Origin: Hydrogenophaga crocea
Lineage (GTDB): Bacteria; Pseudomonadota; Gammaproteobacteria; Burkholderiales; Burkholderiaceae_C
Direction: 5' to 3'
Assembly (NCBI RefSeq): GCF_011388215.1
Contig: NZ_CP049989.1
Location: 930,001-994,000, forward strand
DNA: 64,000 nucleotides
A model generated the notes under the pieces. The model ran no database searches and had not been told where the DNA came from. It saw nothing but the letters and a program-made list of their open reading frames with translations. Made by a program: the position numbers and the translations under genes. The stretch's first letter is position 1, and the number at the start of each line of letters is the position of its first letter. Shown here piece by piece: positions 30,434 to 38,663 of this stretch.

Positions 30434-30880
30434 TCAGGGGCTCCAGGGCCAGATCGGCAGCACCATCTGCAGGCCGATCGGGAAGATCAGCGTGGTGAGC
30501 AGCGCCACCACCGCGCAGACCGTGAGCCGCGTGCGCCACGCCATGGCTGTGGGCGTGAGCGAGATCAGCGCGGTGGCGAACGAGGCCAGCACCACGCCGA
30601 GCCCGTGCAGCGTGAACGCGAAGACCAGCAGGCTCAGCACGCACCAGAACAGGCTGCCCCATTCCACGGCAATGGCGCTGCCGCGGCGCCACCAGGCGGG
30701 CAGGGCCACGAGCAGGCCGAGCGCGGCCAGCGTCCAGCCCAGCACCACCGGGAAGTAGCCCGGGCCCATGCGGGCCGTGCTGCCGAAGTCGTAGGCGCTG
30801 CCGTGCAGCGCAAAGAAAAGGCCGATGGCGGTCATCAGACCGCCGCCGACCAGGTCGTGGGTGTCGCGGGTGATTTTCAT
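30434..30880 (-). CDS. tctB: Tripartite tricarboxylate transporter small subunit TctB (second copy)
   Basis: A 148-residue membrane protein with four helices and the TctB signature segment MGPGYFPVVLGWTLAALG near residues 38-55. It begins 43 bases after the hemH stop and ends 24 bases before tctA, so it heads the tctB-tctA-regulator-kinase set. The usual third component, TctC, is absent from this cluster; one of the separately encoded binding proteins may serve it. Confidence 0.88.
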   Translation of the reverse strand: MKITRDTHDLVGGGLMTAIGLFFALHGSAYDFGSTARMGPGYFPVVLGWTLAALGLLVALPAWWRRGSAIAVEWGSLFWCVLSLLVFAFTLHGLGVVLASFATALISLTPTAMAWRTRLTVCAVVALLTTLIFPIGLQMVLPIWPWSP

Positions 30881-30897
30881 GGCCGCGAGCCTAGGTG

Positions 30898-30919
30898 CCG
30901 GTGCCTGACCGGAACCTGA
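30898..30919. promoter_or_regulatory. Tandem 11-base direct repeat upstream of tctB
   Basis: CCGGTGCCTGA and CCGGAACCTGA are adjacent, identical at 9 of 11 positions. An 11-base tandem repeat is typical of OmpR-family regulator sites. It lies 18-39 bases before the tctB start, close for an activator site, so repression or autoregulation is also possible. Confidence 0.35.
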
Positions 30920-30923
30920 TTGC

Positions 30924-32024
30924 TCAGCGGCGGGCGCCCTGGGCGAGTGCGCGTTGGCGGCTGTCGTCGAGCGCCTGCGCGTTCACGGGCTCGCGCGTGG
31001 GCCAGCCCTGCAGGTGCTGCTCGGCGATGTCGGTGAGCGCCCGGATCCACTCGGGCCGGTCGTTGAGGCAGGCGATGTACTCGAAGCGCTCGCCGCCGGC
31101 CTGGGTGAAGGCCGCGCGCGCTTCCATGTCGATCTCTTCGAGCGTTTCGATGCAGTCGCCCGTGAAGCCCGGGCAGATCAGCTGCACGCTTTTCACGCCC
31201 TGCTGCGCCATGGCCACCAGCGTGGGTTCGGTGTAGGGCTCGAGCCACTTGGCCTTGCCGAAGCGGCTCTGGAAAGTCACGCGGTAGCCCTTGGCGTCCA
31301 GGCCCAGGGCCTGCGCGAGCAGGCGGCCGGTCTTGAGGCACTCGCAGTGGTAGGGGTCGCCCAGGTGCAGGGTGCGTTCGGGCACGCCGTGAAAACTCAT
31401 CACCAGCTGCTCGGCCTGGCCGTGGGCCTGCCAGTGCGCGCGCACCGAGCGCGCGAGCGCGGCGATGTAGCCCGGGTGGTCGTGGTAGCGGTTCACGAAG
31501 CGCAGCTCGGGCACGTGGCGCTGGCGGGCGCTCCAGGCCGTCACGGCGTCGATCACGCTCGCGGTGGTGGTGCCGCTGTACTGCGGGTAGGCCGGCAGCA
31601 GCAGGATGCGCGTGGCGCCCTCGGCCTTGAGCGCGTCGAGCACCGAGGCGATCGAGGGGTTGCCGTAGCGCATGGCATAGCGCACCTGCACCTGGTGGCC
31701 GCGCTCGCCCAGGTGGCCGCCGAGCAGCTTGGCCTGCTTCTCGGTCCAGACCTTGAGCGGCGAGCCCTCGGGCGTCCAGATGCTCGCGTACTTGGCGGCC
31801 GATTTGGCCGGCCGCACGCGCAGGATCACGCCGTGCAGGATGGGCAGCCAGACCAGGCGCGGGATCTCGACCACCCGCGGATCGGACAGGAACTCGCCCA
31901 GGTAGCGGCGCAGCGCGGGCGCGGTGGGTTCGTCGGGCGTGCCCAGGTTGCACAGCACGACGGCGGTGCGGGCCGGGCTGCCGTGGGCGTATGGGGGTTC
32001 GGGCGCAAACGTCGGGGAGGGCAT
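30924..32024 (-). CDS. hemH: Ferrochelatase
   Basis: A 366-residue HemH, which inserts Fe2+ into protoporphyrin IX as the last step of haem synthesis. Signatures: [12 protein letters not shown] near residue 22, [22 protein letters not shown], the active-site His in [27 protein letters not shown] and the conserved acidic stretch [15 protein letters not shown] lies 9 bases before the ATG. It is divergent from the HAD hydrolase gene, with only 19 bases between start codons. Confidence 0.96.
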   Translation of the reverse strand: MPSPTFAPEPPYAHGSPARTAVVLCNLGTPDEPTAPALRRYLGEFLSDPRVVEIPRLVWLPILHGVILRVRPAKSAAKYASIWTPEGSPLKVWTEKQAKLLGGHLGERGHQVQVRYAMRYGNPSIASVLDALKAEGATRILLLPAYPQYSGTTTASVIDAVTAWSARQRHVPELRFVNRYHDHPGYIAALARSVRAHWQAHGQAEQLVMSFHGVPERTLHLGDPYHCECLKTGRLLAQALGLDAKGYRVTFQSRFGKAKWLEPYTEPTLVAMAQQGVKSVQLICPGFTGDCIETLEEIDMEARAAFTQAGGERFEYIACLNDRPEWIRALTDIAEQHLQGWPTREPVNAQALDDSRQRALAQGARR

Positions 32025-32043
32025 GCGCTATTCTCCCGCACGC

Positions 32044-32793
32044 ATGAACAAGACCCCGAGCCCGACCCACGAGCCCCTGCGATCCGCTGTGCTTCAGGCC
32101 CTGGATGCGGGCCGCATCAAGGCCATCAGCCTCGACCTGGACGACACGCTGTGGCCGATCTGGCCCACCATCGAACGCGCCGAGGCCGCATTGGCCGCCT
32201 GGCTGCGCGAGCACGCCCCCGCCACCGCGGTGCTCGCGGGCAACCCGCAGGCGCTGCGCGAGGCGCGCCACTACCTGCAGATCAAGCGGCCCGATCTGTC
32301 GAACGACCTGAGCGCGCTGCGCCGCGAGTCGATCCGTTTCGTGCTGCTCAAGGCCGGTGACGACCCCGAGCTCGCCGAAGAAGCCTTCGAGGTGTTCTTC
32401 GAGGCGCGCCACCGCGTCGAGCTGTTCGACGACGCGCTGCCCGCGCTCGAATGGCTGGCCGGCCGCTACCCGGTGGTGGCGCTGTCCAACGGCAACGCCG
32501 ACGTGCACCGCGTGGGCCTGGGCCGGCACTTCCACCACAGCATCAGCGCGCGCGAGTTCGGTGTGGGCAAGCCCGACGCGCGCATCTTCCACGCCGCGGC
32601 CGAGGCCGCGGGCGTGCGCCCCGGCGAGGTGCTGCACGTGGGCGACGACGCCCAGCTCGACGTGCTCGGCGGCCTGATCGCGGGCCTGCAGGTGGCCTGG
32701 GTCAATCGCGACGGCCGCGAGTGGGAACACGCCCCGCTGCAGCCGCACCTGACCGTGCCCGACCTCATGAGCCTGTGCAACCAGCTGGCCTGA
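32044..32793 (+). CDS. HAD-superfamily hydrolase
   Basis: A 249-residue HAD phosphatase of the YjjG-like subfamily with a helical cap. Motif I is SLDLDDTLWPIWP near residues 29-41 (nucleophile and acid Asp), motif II ALSNGNADV (Ser/Asn) near 145, motif III Lys in FGVGKPDARIF and motif IV GDDAQLDVLGG near 201. The substrate is unknown. There is no Shine-Dalgarno sequence; a TATTCT hexamer (32029-32034) ends 9 bases before the ATG, so the message may be leaderless. It overlaps the following GST gene. Confidence 0.88.
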   Translation: MNKTPSPTHEPLRSAVLQALDAGRIKAISLDLDDTLWPIWPTIERAEAALAAWLREHAPATAVLAGNPQALREARHYLQIKRPDLSNDLSALRRESIRFVLLKAGDDPELAEEAFEVFFEARHRVELFDDALPALEWLAGRYPVVALSNGNADVHRVGLGRHFHHSISAREFGVGKPDARIFHAAAEAAGVRPGEVLHVGDDAQLDVLGGLIAGLQVAWVNRDGREWEHAPLQPHLTVPDLMSLCNQLA

Positions 32794-33434
32794 CCCTGCA
32801 CGGCATCGCCGCCTCGCGCGCGCTGCGCCCGCTGTGGGCCGCGACCGAGCTCGGCCTGGCCTTCACGCACGTGCCCACGCCCTACCTGGGCGGCGCCACG
32901 CGCACGCCCGAACACCTGGCGCTCAACCCCAACGGCCACATCCCGGTGCTGGTGGACGCGCGGCCCGAGGGCGAGGTGGTGGTGTGGGAAAGCATGGCCT
33001 GCGCGCTCTACCTCGCGCGCGTGCACGGCGTGGCCGATGGCGTGGGCATCGCACCCGCCAGCCCGCGCGAAGAGGCCGAGGCCCTGCGCTGGAGCTTCTG
33101 GGCCGTCAACGAATGCGAGGCCGACGCGCTCACCGTGCTCGCGCACCGCGTGGCCATGCCCGAGCCGCGCCGCAAGCCCGCGCTGGCCGACGCCGCCGAG
33201 CGCCGGCTCGCGGTGCCGCTGCGCGTGATCGAGGCACACCTGCAGCGCCAGCAGGCCGCCGGCCAGGAACACCTCGCGGCGCAGCGCTTCACCGTCGCCG
33301 ACCTGTGCGTGGCCAGCGTGCTGCTGTGGGCGCGGGCCTCGGGCCCGCTCATGGCCGATCACCCGCTCACGCACGCCTGGCTCAAGGCCTGCCTGGCGCG
33401 GCCCGCTTACCGCGCGGTCAAAACCAGGTATTGA
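32775..33434 (+). CDS. Glutathione S-transferase family protein
   Basis: A 219-residue GST-like protein. The thioredoxin-fold half contains LTLHGIAASRALRPLWAATELGL (glutathione-site Ser region), NPNGHIPVLVD and the WESMACALYLARVHG segment; the all-helical C-terminal half includes FTVADLCVASVLLWA. The start is uncertain: GTG 32775 is the nearest standard start in frame before the fold begins and overlaps the HAD gene by 19 bases. The likely role is glutathione-dependent detoxification or isomerisation; the substrate is not known. Confidence 0.82.
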   Translation: MQPAGLTLHGIAASRALRPLWAATELGLAFTHVPTPYLGGATRTPEHLALNPNGHIPVLVDARPEGEVVVWESMACALYLARVHGVADGVGIAPASPREEAEALRWSFWAVNECEADALTVLAHRVAMPEPRRKPALADAAERRLAVPLRVIEAHLQRQQAAGQEHLAAQRFTVADLCVASVLLWARASGPLMADHPLTHAWLKACLARPAYRAVKTRY

Positions 33435-33466
33435 GCCCGATCCGGCTTGGGGCGCAGCGTGGGGGT

Positions 33467-33931
33467 CTAGAAGCCCCAGACCAGGCGGCGCGAAACCCAG
33501 CCGGTCTCACCGCTCGCGCGCTCCACACGCACCCAGTCGCGGCGCTTCTCGAGTGTCTTGAGCAGTTCGCCGCGCGCCATCTGCGCGACCACCGCGCTCG
33601 ACGTGCTGGGCGCGCTGCGCAGGTTCAGGGTCGGGCCCTTGACGATGTGGTGCGGTGCCTTGCCGGTCATCGAGCGCGCGACCCAGCCGGTGTCGCCCTC
33701 GAAGTCCTTCACCGCGAGCCAGCTGCCGCGCCGCCCGGTCACCTCCAGCGGGTAGCCGCGCTGCAGTTCCCAGAGCACGGCGCTGTCCAGCGTGGGGGCC
33801 TCGCGCATGTTCACGGTGCTGCCGCTGATGCTGACCATGGTCTGGGCGTGTGCGCCCGCGAGCGCGGCGAGCGACAGGGACAGGGCGATGAAGCCGCGGG
33901 AAAAGGGTCGTGCAACGGTGGCAGCCGCCAT
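33467..33931 (-). CDS. Exported protein with two bacterial SH3 domains
   Basis: A 154-residue secreted protein with a signal peptide (FIALSLSLAALAGAHA, cleavage before QT) and two SH3b domains, about residues 32-87 (TVNMREAPTLDSAVLWEL ... GDTGWVARSM) and 96-152 (TLNLRSAPSTSSAVVAQM ... GETGWVSRRLVWGF). SH3b domains commonly bind peptidoglycan. GAGGAG precedes the ATG. It lies 59 bases after hpnE on the same strand and is convergent with the GST gene. Confidence 0.86.
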   Translation of the reverse strand: MAAATVARPFSRGFIALSLSLAALAGAHAQTMVSISGSTVNMREAPTLDSAVLWELQRGYPLEVTGRRGSWLAVKDFEGDTGWVARSMTGKAPHHIVKGPTLNLRSAPSTSSAVVAQMARGELLKTLEKRRDWVRVERASGETGWVSRRLVWGF

Positions 33932-33990
33932 GGGGTACTCCTCGGTCGGGGGGTGAACGGTCTTGGGCCTGAGGGACCGCGGCCCGGGGT

Positions 33991-35319
33991 CTAGGTTCCC
34001 CGATCCGCGCGCACGGGTTTGCCCAGCGCCCGCTGGGCGGCCTCCAGGCCGCTGCGCACCGCGCCTTCGAGCGTGGCCGGGTAGGGGCCGTCGACGTGGT
34101 CGCCCGCCGCCCACAGGCCCTCGGCCACCACGGCCGGCGGCCGTTGCAGGCCGGGTGTGCAGGCGAAGGTGGCGCGCTTTTCGGTCACGGTCTGCAGTGG
34201 CAGCAGGTGGATGCCCAGCTGCGCGCCGGCCTGCGCGATCGCCGCGGCCTGCAGCGCCTCGCGCTCGCCTTCGCTGGCGCTGATCACCAGCGCCATCACG
34301 CCCTGCATGGCCGGGTCGCGCGGGCTCAGTGCGCCGCGGTCGAAGACGAACTGGGCCGGGCCGTCGCGCAGCGCGAGCACGGGGGCCGCCAGCCGCGCCG
34401 CGGGCGCCCAGGCGTAGACCGTGGTGATCGCGGTGTGCTGCAGCGCCTCGGCGCAGCGGGCCCATTCGGGCGCCACGGCGGCCAGGGCACGCGCGGCCGC
34501 GGGCGCGCCCGTGGCCCAGACCACGCGCTGGAAATGCGCCTCGGTGCCGTCGCTCGTTTGCAGCTGCCAGCCCGCGCCGTCGCGCGCGATGCGCTCGACC
34601 CGGCGGCCCGTGTGCACCGACTGCCCGCGCTCGAGCAGCCAGCGCTCGGCCGCGTCGGGCAGCAGGGCCGACAGGTCCACGCGCGGCAGCAGCAGCGCCG
34701 CGGGCGCGATGCCCGCCGTGGCCTGGCCGAACAGCGCGTCGCGCAGCACGCGCAGGAACACGCGGCCGCTGGCCTGCGCGCTCGGCAGGTTCAGCGCCGA
34801 CACGCACAGGGGCTCGATCAGTTCTTCCATGGCGCGCGCCGACACGCCGCGGCACAGCGCGGCCACGCTGGCCCCGGGCGGGCAGTCGAAGTTCGCGGCG
34901 CGCCAGCGCAGCGTGGCGCGCAGCAGGCCCAGGCGGTCGCCCCAGCCCCAGCCGCGCGCGGTGGCGATGGCGGCCAGCGCGTCCAGCGGCGCGCGCCAGC
35001 TTCGGGCCCAGTCGGGCACCTGCAGGCCGCGGCCGTCGGCGAAGCGCAGCGACAGCGGCAAGGCGTGCAGCACGTCGAGCGGCGCCACGCCCAGGTGCTG
35101 CATCAGGCCCAGCGTGTCGCGGTAGGCGCCGATGAGGATGTGCTGGCCGTTGTCCAGCGTGCAGGCGAGACCGTCGCCGCGGTGCAGCACCAGCCGGCGC
35201 GCGCGCCCGCCGAGCGCGTGCGCGGCCTCGAACAGCGACACCTGCTGGCCGTTCTCGGCCAGGGCCACGGCCGCCGCCAGGCCGGCCCAGCCGCCACCGA
35301 CCACCGCGACCCGGTTCAC
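33991..35319 (-). CDS. hpnE: Hydroxysqualene dehydroxylase HpnE
   Basis: A 442-residue flavoprotein of the squalene-associated desaturase family. The FAD-binding Rossmann motif VAVVGGGWAGLAAAVALAE opens the protein, followed by EAAHALGGRAR near residue 32 and a C-terminal FAD contact LWAAGDHVDGPYPATLEGAVRSG. HpnE reduces hydroxysqualene to squalene. The GTG start overlaps the hpnD stop (GTGA), so the two are coupled. The partner hpnC is not in this window. Confidence 0.9.
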   Translation of the reverse strand: MNRVAVVGGGWAGLAAAVALAENGQQVSLFEAAHALGGRARRLVLHRGDGLACTLDNGQHILIGAYRDTLGLMQHLGVAPLDVLHALPLSLRFADGRGLQVPDWARSWRAPLDALAAIATARGWGWGDRLGLLRATLRWRAANFDCPPGASVAALCRGVSARAMEELIEPLCVSALNLPSAQASGRVFLRVLRDALFGQATAGIAPAALLLPRVDLSALLPDAAERWLLERGQSVHTGRRVERIARDGAGWQLQTSDGTEAHFQRVVWATGAPAAARALAAVAPEWARCAEALQHTAITTVYAWAPAARLAAPVLALRDGPAQFVFDRGALSPRDPAMQGVMALVISASEGEREALQAAAIAQAGAQLGIHLLPLQTVTEKRATFACTPGLQRPPAVVAEGLWAAGDHVDGPYPATLEGAVRSGLEAAQRALGKPVRADRGT

Positions 35320-36182
35320 AGGCGCCCCAGCGCCTGCACCTTCCAGGCGAGCCAGAACTTGCGCAGCGGCGTGAGGCTCACGCGCTGCGTGAGCACGGCC
35401 ATGGGGTCGGCCGCGATCTCGTGCAGCAGGGTGCGGTAGATGCTGGCCATCATGAGGCCGGGCTTTTGCGCGCGCCGGTCGGCATCGGGCAGCAGGGCCA
35501 GGGCCTCGGCGTAGGTGTCGAGCGCGCGCTGGCACTGGAAGGCCATGAGCGCGCGAAAGCGCCGCTCGAAGTCGGCCGCGTCGCTGCCGGGCGCGGCGCC
35601 GCGCTTGAGCAGCTCGTGGGCCTTGACGTCGAAGCGCTGCAGCTCGTCGATGGGCAGGTAGATGCGCCCGCGCATCGCGTCTTCGCCCACGTCGCGCACG
35701 ATGTTGGTGAGCTGGAAGGCCAGGCCCAGGCGGTGCGCGTAGTCGGTGGTGCGTGCATCGGTCTGGCCGAAGATGCGCGCGGCCACCTCGCCCACGATGC
35801 CCGCCACCAGGTGGCAGTAGCGCTGCAGGTTGGGGAAGTCGAGGTAGCGGCTTTGTTCGAGGTCCATCTGGCAGCCCTCGATCACCGCCAGCAGGTGGCG
35901 CGATTCGATGCCGAAGGTGGGCGCGAGCGGCATCAGCGCCTGCGTCACCGGGTGCGTGGGCTGGCCCTGCCAGGCGCGGCCCACCTCGCTGCGCCACCAT
36001 GCCAGCTTGGTCTGCGCCACGCCGGCGTCGCTCACCTCGTCGACCACGTCGTCGACCTCGCGGCAGAAGGCGTAGAAGGCCGTGATGGCCGCGCGGCGCT
36101 CGGGGGGCAGGAACAGGAAGGCGTAGTAGAAGCTGCTGCCCGAGGCGGCGGCTTTCTGCTGGACGTAGTCTTGCGGGCTCAT
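35316..36182 (-). CDS. hpnD: Presqualene diphosphate synthase HpnD
   Basis: A 288-residue squalene/phytoene-synthase fold enzyme. First Asp-rich motif EVDDVVDEVSD near residues 42-52; second RDVGEDAMRGRIYLP near 170-184. It condenses two farnesyl diphosphates to presqualene diphosphate, the first step of the HpnCDE route to squalene and hopanoids. It starts 64 bases after the stop of the GT39 gene on the same strand and overlaps hpnE. A phytoene synthase role is an alternative, but adjacency to hpnE favours HpnD. Confidence 0.9.
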   Translation of the reverse strand: MSPQDYVQQKAAASGSSFYYAFLFLPPERRAAITAFYAFCREVDDVVDEVSDAGVAQTKLAWWRSEVGRAWQGQPTHPVTQALMPLAPTFGIESRHLLAVIEGCQMDLEQSRYLDFPNLQRYCHLVAGIVGEVAARIFGQTDARTTDYAHRLGLAFQLTNIVRDVGEDAMRGRIYLPIDELQRFDVKAHELLKRGAAPGSDAADFERRFRALMAFQCQRALDTYAEALALLPDADRRAQKPGLMMASIYRTLLHEIAADPMAVLTQRVSLTPLRKFWLAWKVQALGRL

Positions 36183-36246
36183 GGGTTGCGGCGAGTGTAC
36201 GCACTCGATGGCCGCCGCCGCGGTGCGCCGGCCCGGGCGCTGGCGC

Positions 36247-37977
36247 TCAGCGCAGGATGTCCAGCCGCTGCGGGCGCCAGCTGTAGCGGCGCACCACGCG
36301 CGGCGCTTCGCAGGTGGGGCGCATCGCGCCGGCGTCGAGCAGGCCCCAGTCCTGGCCGTGCGCGCTGCCCAGCCCCTGCAGCCGCGACATGTCGAAGCAT
36401 TCGAGGCGCAGCGAGTCGGGCACCAGCAGCACGCGCGCGGGGTCTTCGCGCAGCCACTGCCAGGCGTTGCGCTCCTGCTCGGCCAGCGGCGCGATCACGC
36501 TGAAGTGGTGCAGCGGCCGGCGCGAGAACAGCAGGAACTGCTCCTTGAACTGCAGCAGGCCCACCTCGCGCGTGGGCTCGAGCCGCTGTTCGAGCCGCTC
36601 CATCACGGCGCGCGGCGTGCGGTGCGCGTCCATGGCCGGCCACAGCCACAGCGAGAGCGCCAGCCAGCCGGCCAGCGACACCAGCACGCCCTGTTCGAGC
36701 ACCTCGCGCCGCCAGGTGAGCGCGGTGGCCGCGAGCAGCCCCAGGCCCAGCAGCAGCATCGGGAGGGACAGGCCCGCCAGCGCACCGCCGTAGTCCTCGA
36801 GCCGCGGCCCGAACAGGCCGGGCTTGAAGCGCGCCACCGCGCCGAGCGCCAGCATCGCCACCGCGGCCAGCACCAGCATCGCGCGCAGCGCGGTCGTGGT
36901 GGTGCGGGTGTCGCCGGCCTCGCGCGCGCGCTGCCAGAGCACGCCCGCGGCCAGGCTCAGCATGGGCAGCGCGGGCAGGATGTACACGATGCGCTTGCCG
37001 CGGCTGAGCGAGAAGAACACCAGCACCATCAGGGCCCAGGCCATGAGCACACGCACCGTGCGGTCCTGGCGCAGCAGCGCCGCGAGCCGCCGGCCCTGCG
37101 TGGCGAACAGCAGCAGCAGCGGCAGCCACACGCTGGGAATGGCCGCGGTGAACAGGTAGTGCCAGGCGTTGATGTGGCCCCAGGGGTTGGCGTAACGGCC
37201 GGCGGTCTGGCGCAGCAGGATGTCGTCGCGGTAGGCGCGCAGCGCTTCGTCGCCCGAGGCCTGCACCGCCCACAACATGGGCCCCAGCCACAAGGCCAGC
37301 ACGCCGAGCAGCACGGCCAGGCCCAGCCAGCTGCGCGCGCCCCAGAGCCGGCCGCCCTGGGCACCCGTGCGCGCGCCCCAGGCGGCGAGCGGGATCAGCA
37401 TGAACAGCGGCAGAAAGCCCACGCCCTTGGTCATGATGCCGAGGGCCATGGCCGCGAAGGCCCCGAGGTACCAGCCCCAGCTCGGCCCGAGCACGAAGTG
37501 CCGCAGCAGGCCGTAGCAACCCAGCGTGATCCAGAAACACACCAGCGCGTCGAGCTGGGCGCCCTTGGCCTGCAGCAGGAACTGCGGCGTGAGCAGCAGC
37601 ACCAGCACCGCGTTGCGCGCCGCGTCGGCGCCCCAGATGCGCCGGCCGATGTCGTGCACCAGCCAGACCGTGCCGATGCCCGCGAGCGCGCTGGGCAGCA
37701 GGAAGGCAATCTTGAGCTGGCCGGTGGCCAGGTAGAACAGCGCCACCAGCCAGATGAAGACCGGCGGCTTGTCGGGGTAGGGCTCGCCGCCGCGCATCGG
37801 GAACAGCCATTGGCCCGACTCGACCATCTCGCGCGCGATCTGCGCGAAGCGCGGCTCGTCGGCGGGCCAGGGCGAGCGCATCCCGATGCCGGCGGCAAGC
37901 ACCAGCAGGGTGGCGATCATCAGCACGGCGATGCCGATGTCGCGGCCCGCGCGCGGAGCGGTGTCGGGGCTGTTCAT
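36247..37977 (-). CDS. GT39/ArnT-like polyprenyl-phosphate sugar transferase
   Basis: A 576-residue integral membrane glycosyltransferase. Near residues 38-75 it has the PMT/ArnT hallmark: an acidic DEPRFAQIAREMVES loop followed by GGEPYPDKPPVFIWL. About 11-12 transmembrane helices cover residues 15-430, then a soluble periplasmic C-terminal domain. ArnT-type enzymes move a sugar from undecaprenyl phosphate to lipid A or another envelope acceptor. The coupled VTT gene and the PAP2-GT2 gene upstream supply the matching donor chemistry. Donor and acceptor are not determined. Confidence 0.87.
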   Translation of the reverse strand: MNSPDTAPRAGRDIGIAVLMIATLLVLAAGIGMRSPWPADEPRFAQIAREMVESGQWLFPMRGGEPYPDKPPVFIWLVALFYLATGQLKIAFLLPSALAGIGTVWLVHDIGRRIWGADAARNAVLVLLLTPQFLLQAKGAQLDALVCFWITLGCYGLLRHFVLGPSWGWYLGAFAAMALGIMTKGVGFLPLFMLIPLAAWGARTGAQGGRLWGARSWLGLAVLLGVLALWLGPMLWAVQASGDEALRAYRDDILLRQTAGRYANPWGHINAWHYLFTAAIPSVWLPLLLLFATQGRRLAALLRQDRTVRVLMAWALMVLVFFSLSRGKRIVYILPALPMLSLAAGVLWQRAREAGDTRTTTTALRAMLVLAAVAMLALGAVARFKPGLFGPRLEDYGGALAGLSLPMLLLGLGLLAATALTWRREVLEQGVLVSLAGWLALSLWLWPAMDAHRTPRAVMERLEQRLEPTREVGLLQFKEQFLLFSRRPLHHFSVIAPLAEQERNAWQWLREDPARVLLVPDSLRLECFDMSRLQGLGSAHGQDWGLLDAGAMRPTCEAPRVVRRYSWRPQRLDILR

Positions 37978-38663
37978 GTCGGGGGGGCGGCGCGCCGCAG
38001 GGTGTCGAGCCGCTCGCGCAGGCCGCTGCGGTACAGGTACAGGCCGATGCCGGTGCACACGAGCAGCGTGGCCAGGCTGGCCCAGAGCTGGGTGCTGCTG
38101 TGCAGGGCCAGGCCCGAGCCGGCGTAGCTGAACATCACCATCTGCGGCAGGTAGCCGATGGCGCTGCCCAGGGCCACTTCGGAAAAGCCCAGGCCGGCCA
38201 GGCCCGCGAGGATGTTGGTGGCCAGGTTGCTGCCCACGGGCAGCAGGCGCAGCAGGCAGATCCACAGCCAGGTGTCTTGCGCCAGCAGCTGCTGCAGGGC
38301 CTGCACGCGCGCCGCGTGGCGCTGGCGGATCCAGTTGCCCGTGAAATGGCGCACCACCGCCATGGTGAGCAGCGAGCCCGCCACCGTGAGCAGCGTGCTC
38401 ACCGCGGCGCCCTGCCAGCCGCCCATGAGGTAGCCGCAGCTGAAGGCCAGCACCTGGCGCGGCCCGCCGAGCGCGGTGTAGACCACGGCCGCCACGCCGA
38501 AGACCGGCCAGGCCACGCTCCAATGGTGCAGGAACAGCCGGTGCAGCAGGTCTTCCTCGGTGACCGGGCCCCACCAGCCGTAGTGCAGCGCGAGGAAGGC
38601 CAGCGTGATCACGCCCGTGAACACGAGCGGCTTCACGACCAGGGCCATCAGCGTCTTTGTCAT
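37974..38663 (-). CDS. VTT-domain (TVP38/TMEM64, DedA-related) membrane protein
   Basis: A 229-residue membrane protein with about six hydrophobic segments and the VTT core GGPRQVLAFSCGYLMGG near residues 67-83 plus LLPVGSNLATNILAGLAGL near 143-161. Members of the broader DedA/VTT group include undecaprenyl-phosphate flippases and lipid scramblases, which fits its position between a polyprenyl-sugar synthase and a polyprenyl-sugar transferase. It overlaps both neighbours by four bases (ATGA). Confidence 0.83.
   Translation of the reverse strand: MTKTLMALVVKPLVFTGVITLAFLALHYGWWGPVTEEDLLHRLFLHHWSVAWPVFGVAAVVYTALGGPRQVLAFSCGYLMGGWQGAAVSTLLTVAGSLLTMAVVRHFTGNWIRQRHAARVQALQQLLAQDTWLWICLLRLLPVGSNLATNILAGLAGLGFSEVALGSAIGYLPQMVMFSYAGSGLALHSSTQLWASLATLLVCTGIGLYLYRSGLRERLDTLRRAAPPT

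Noticed and set aside
30898..30919. The tandem 11-base repeat considered as the start of a longer repeat array.
   Set aside because: Only two units exist and they diverge at two positions; it is kept as a possible operator only.
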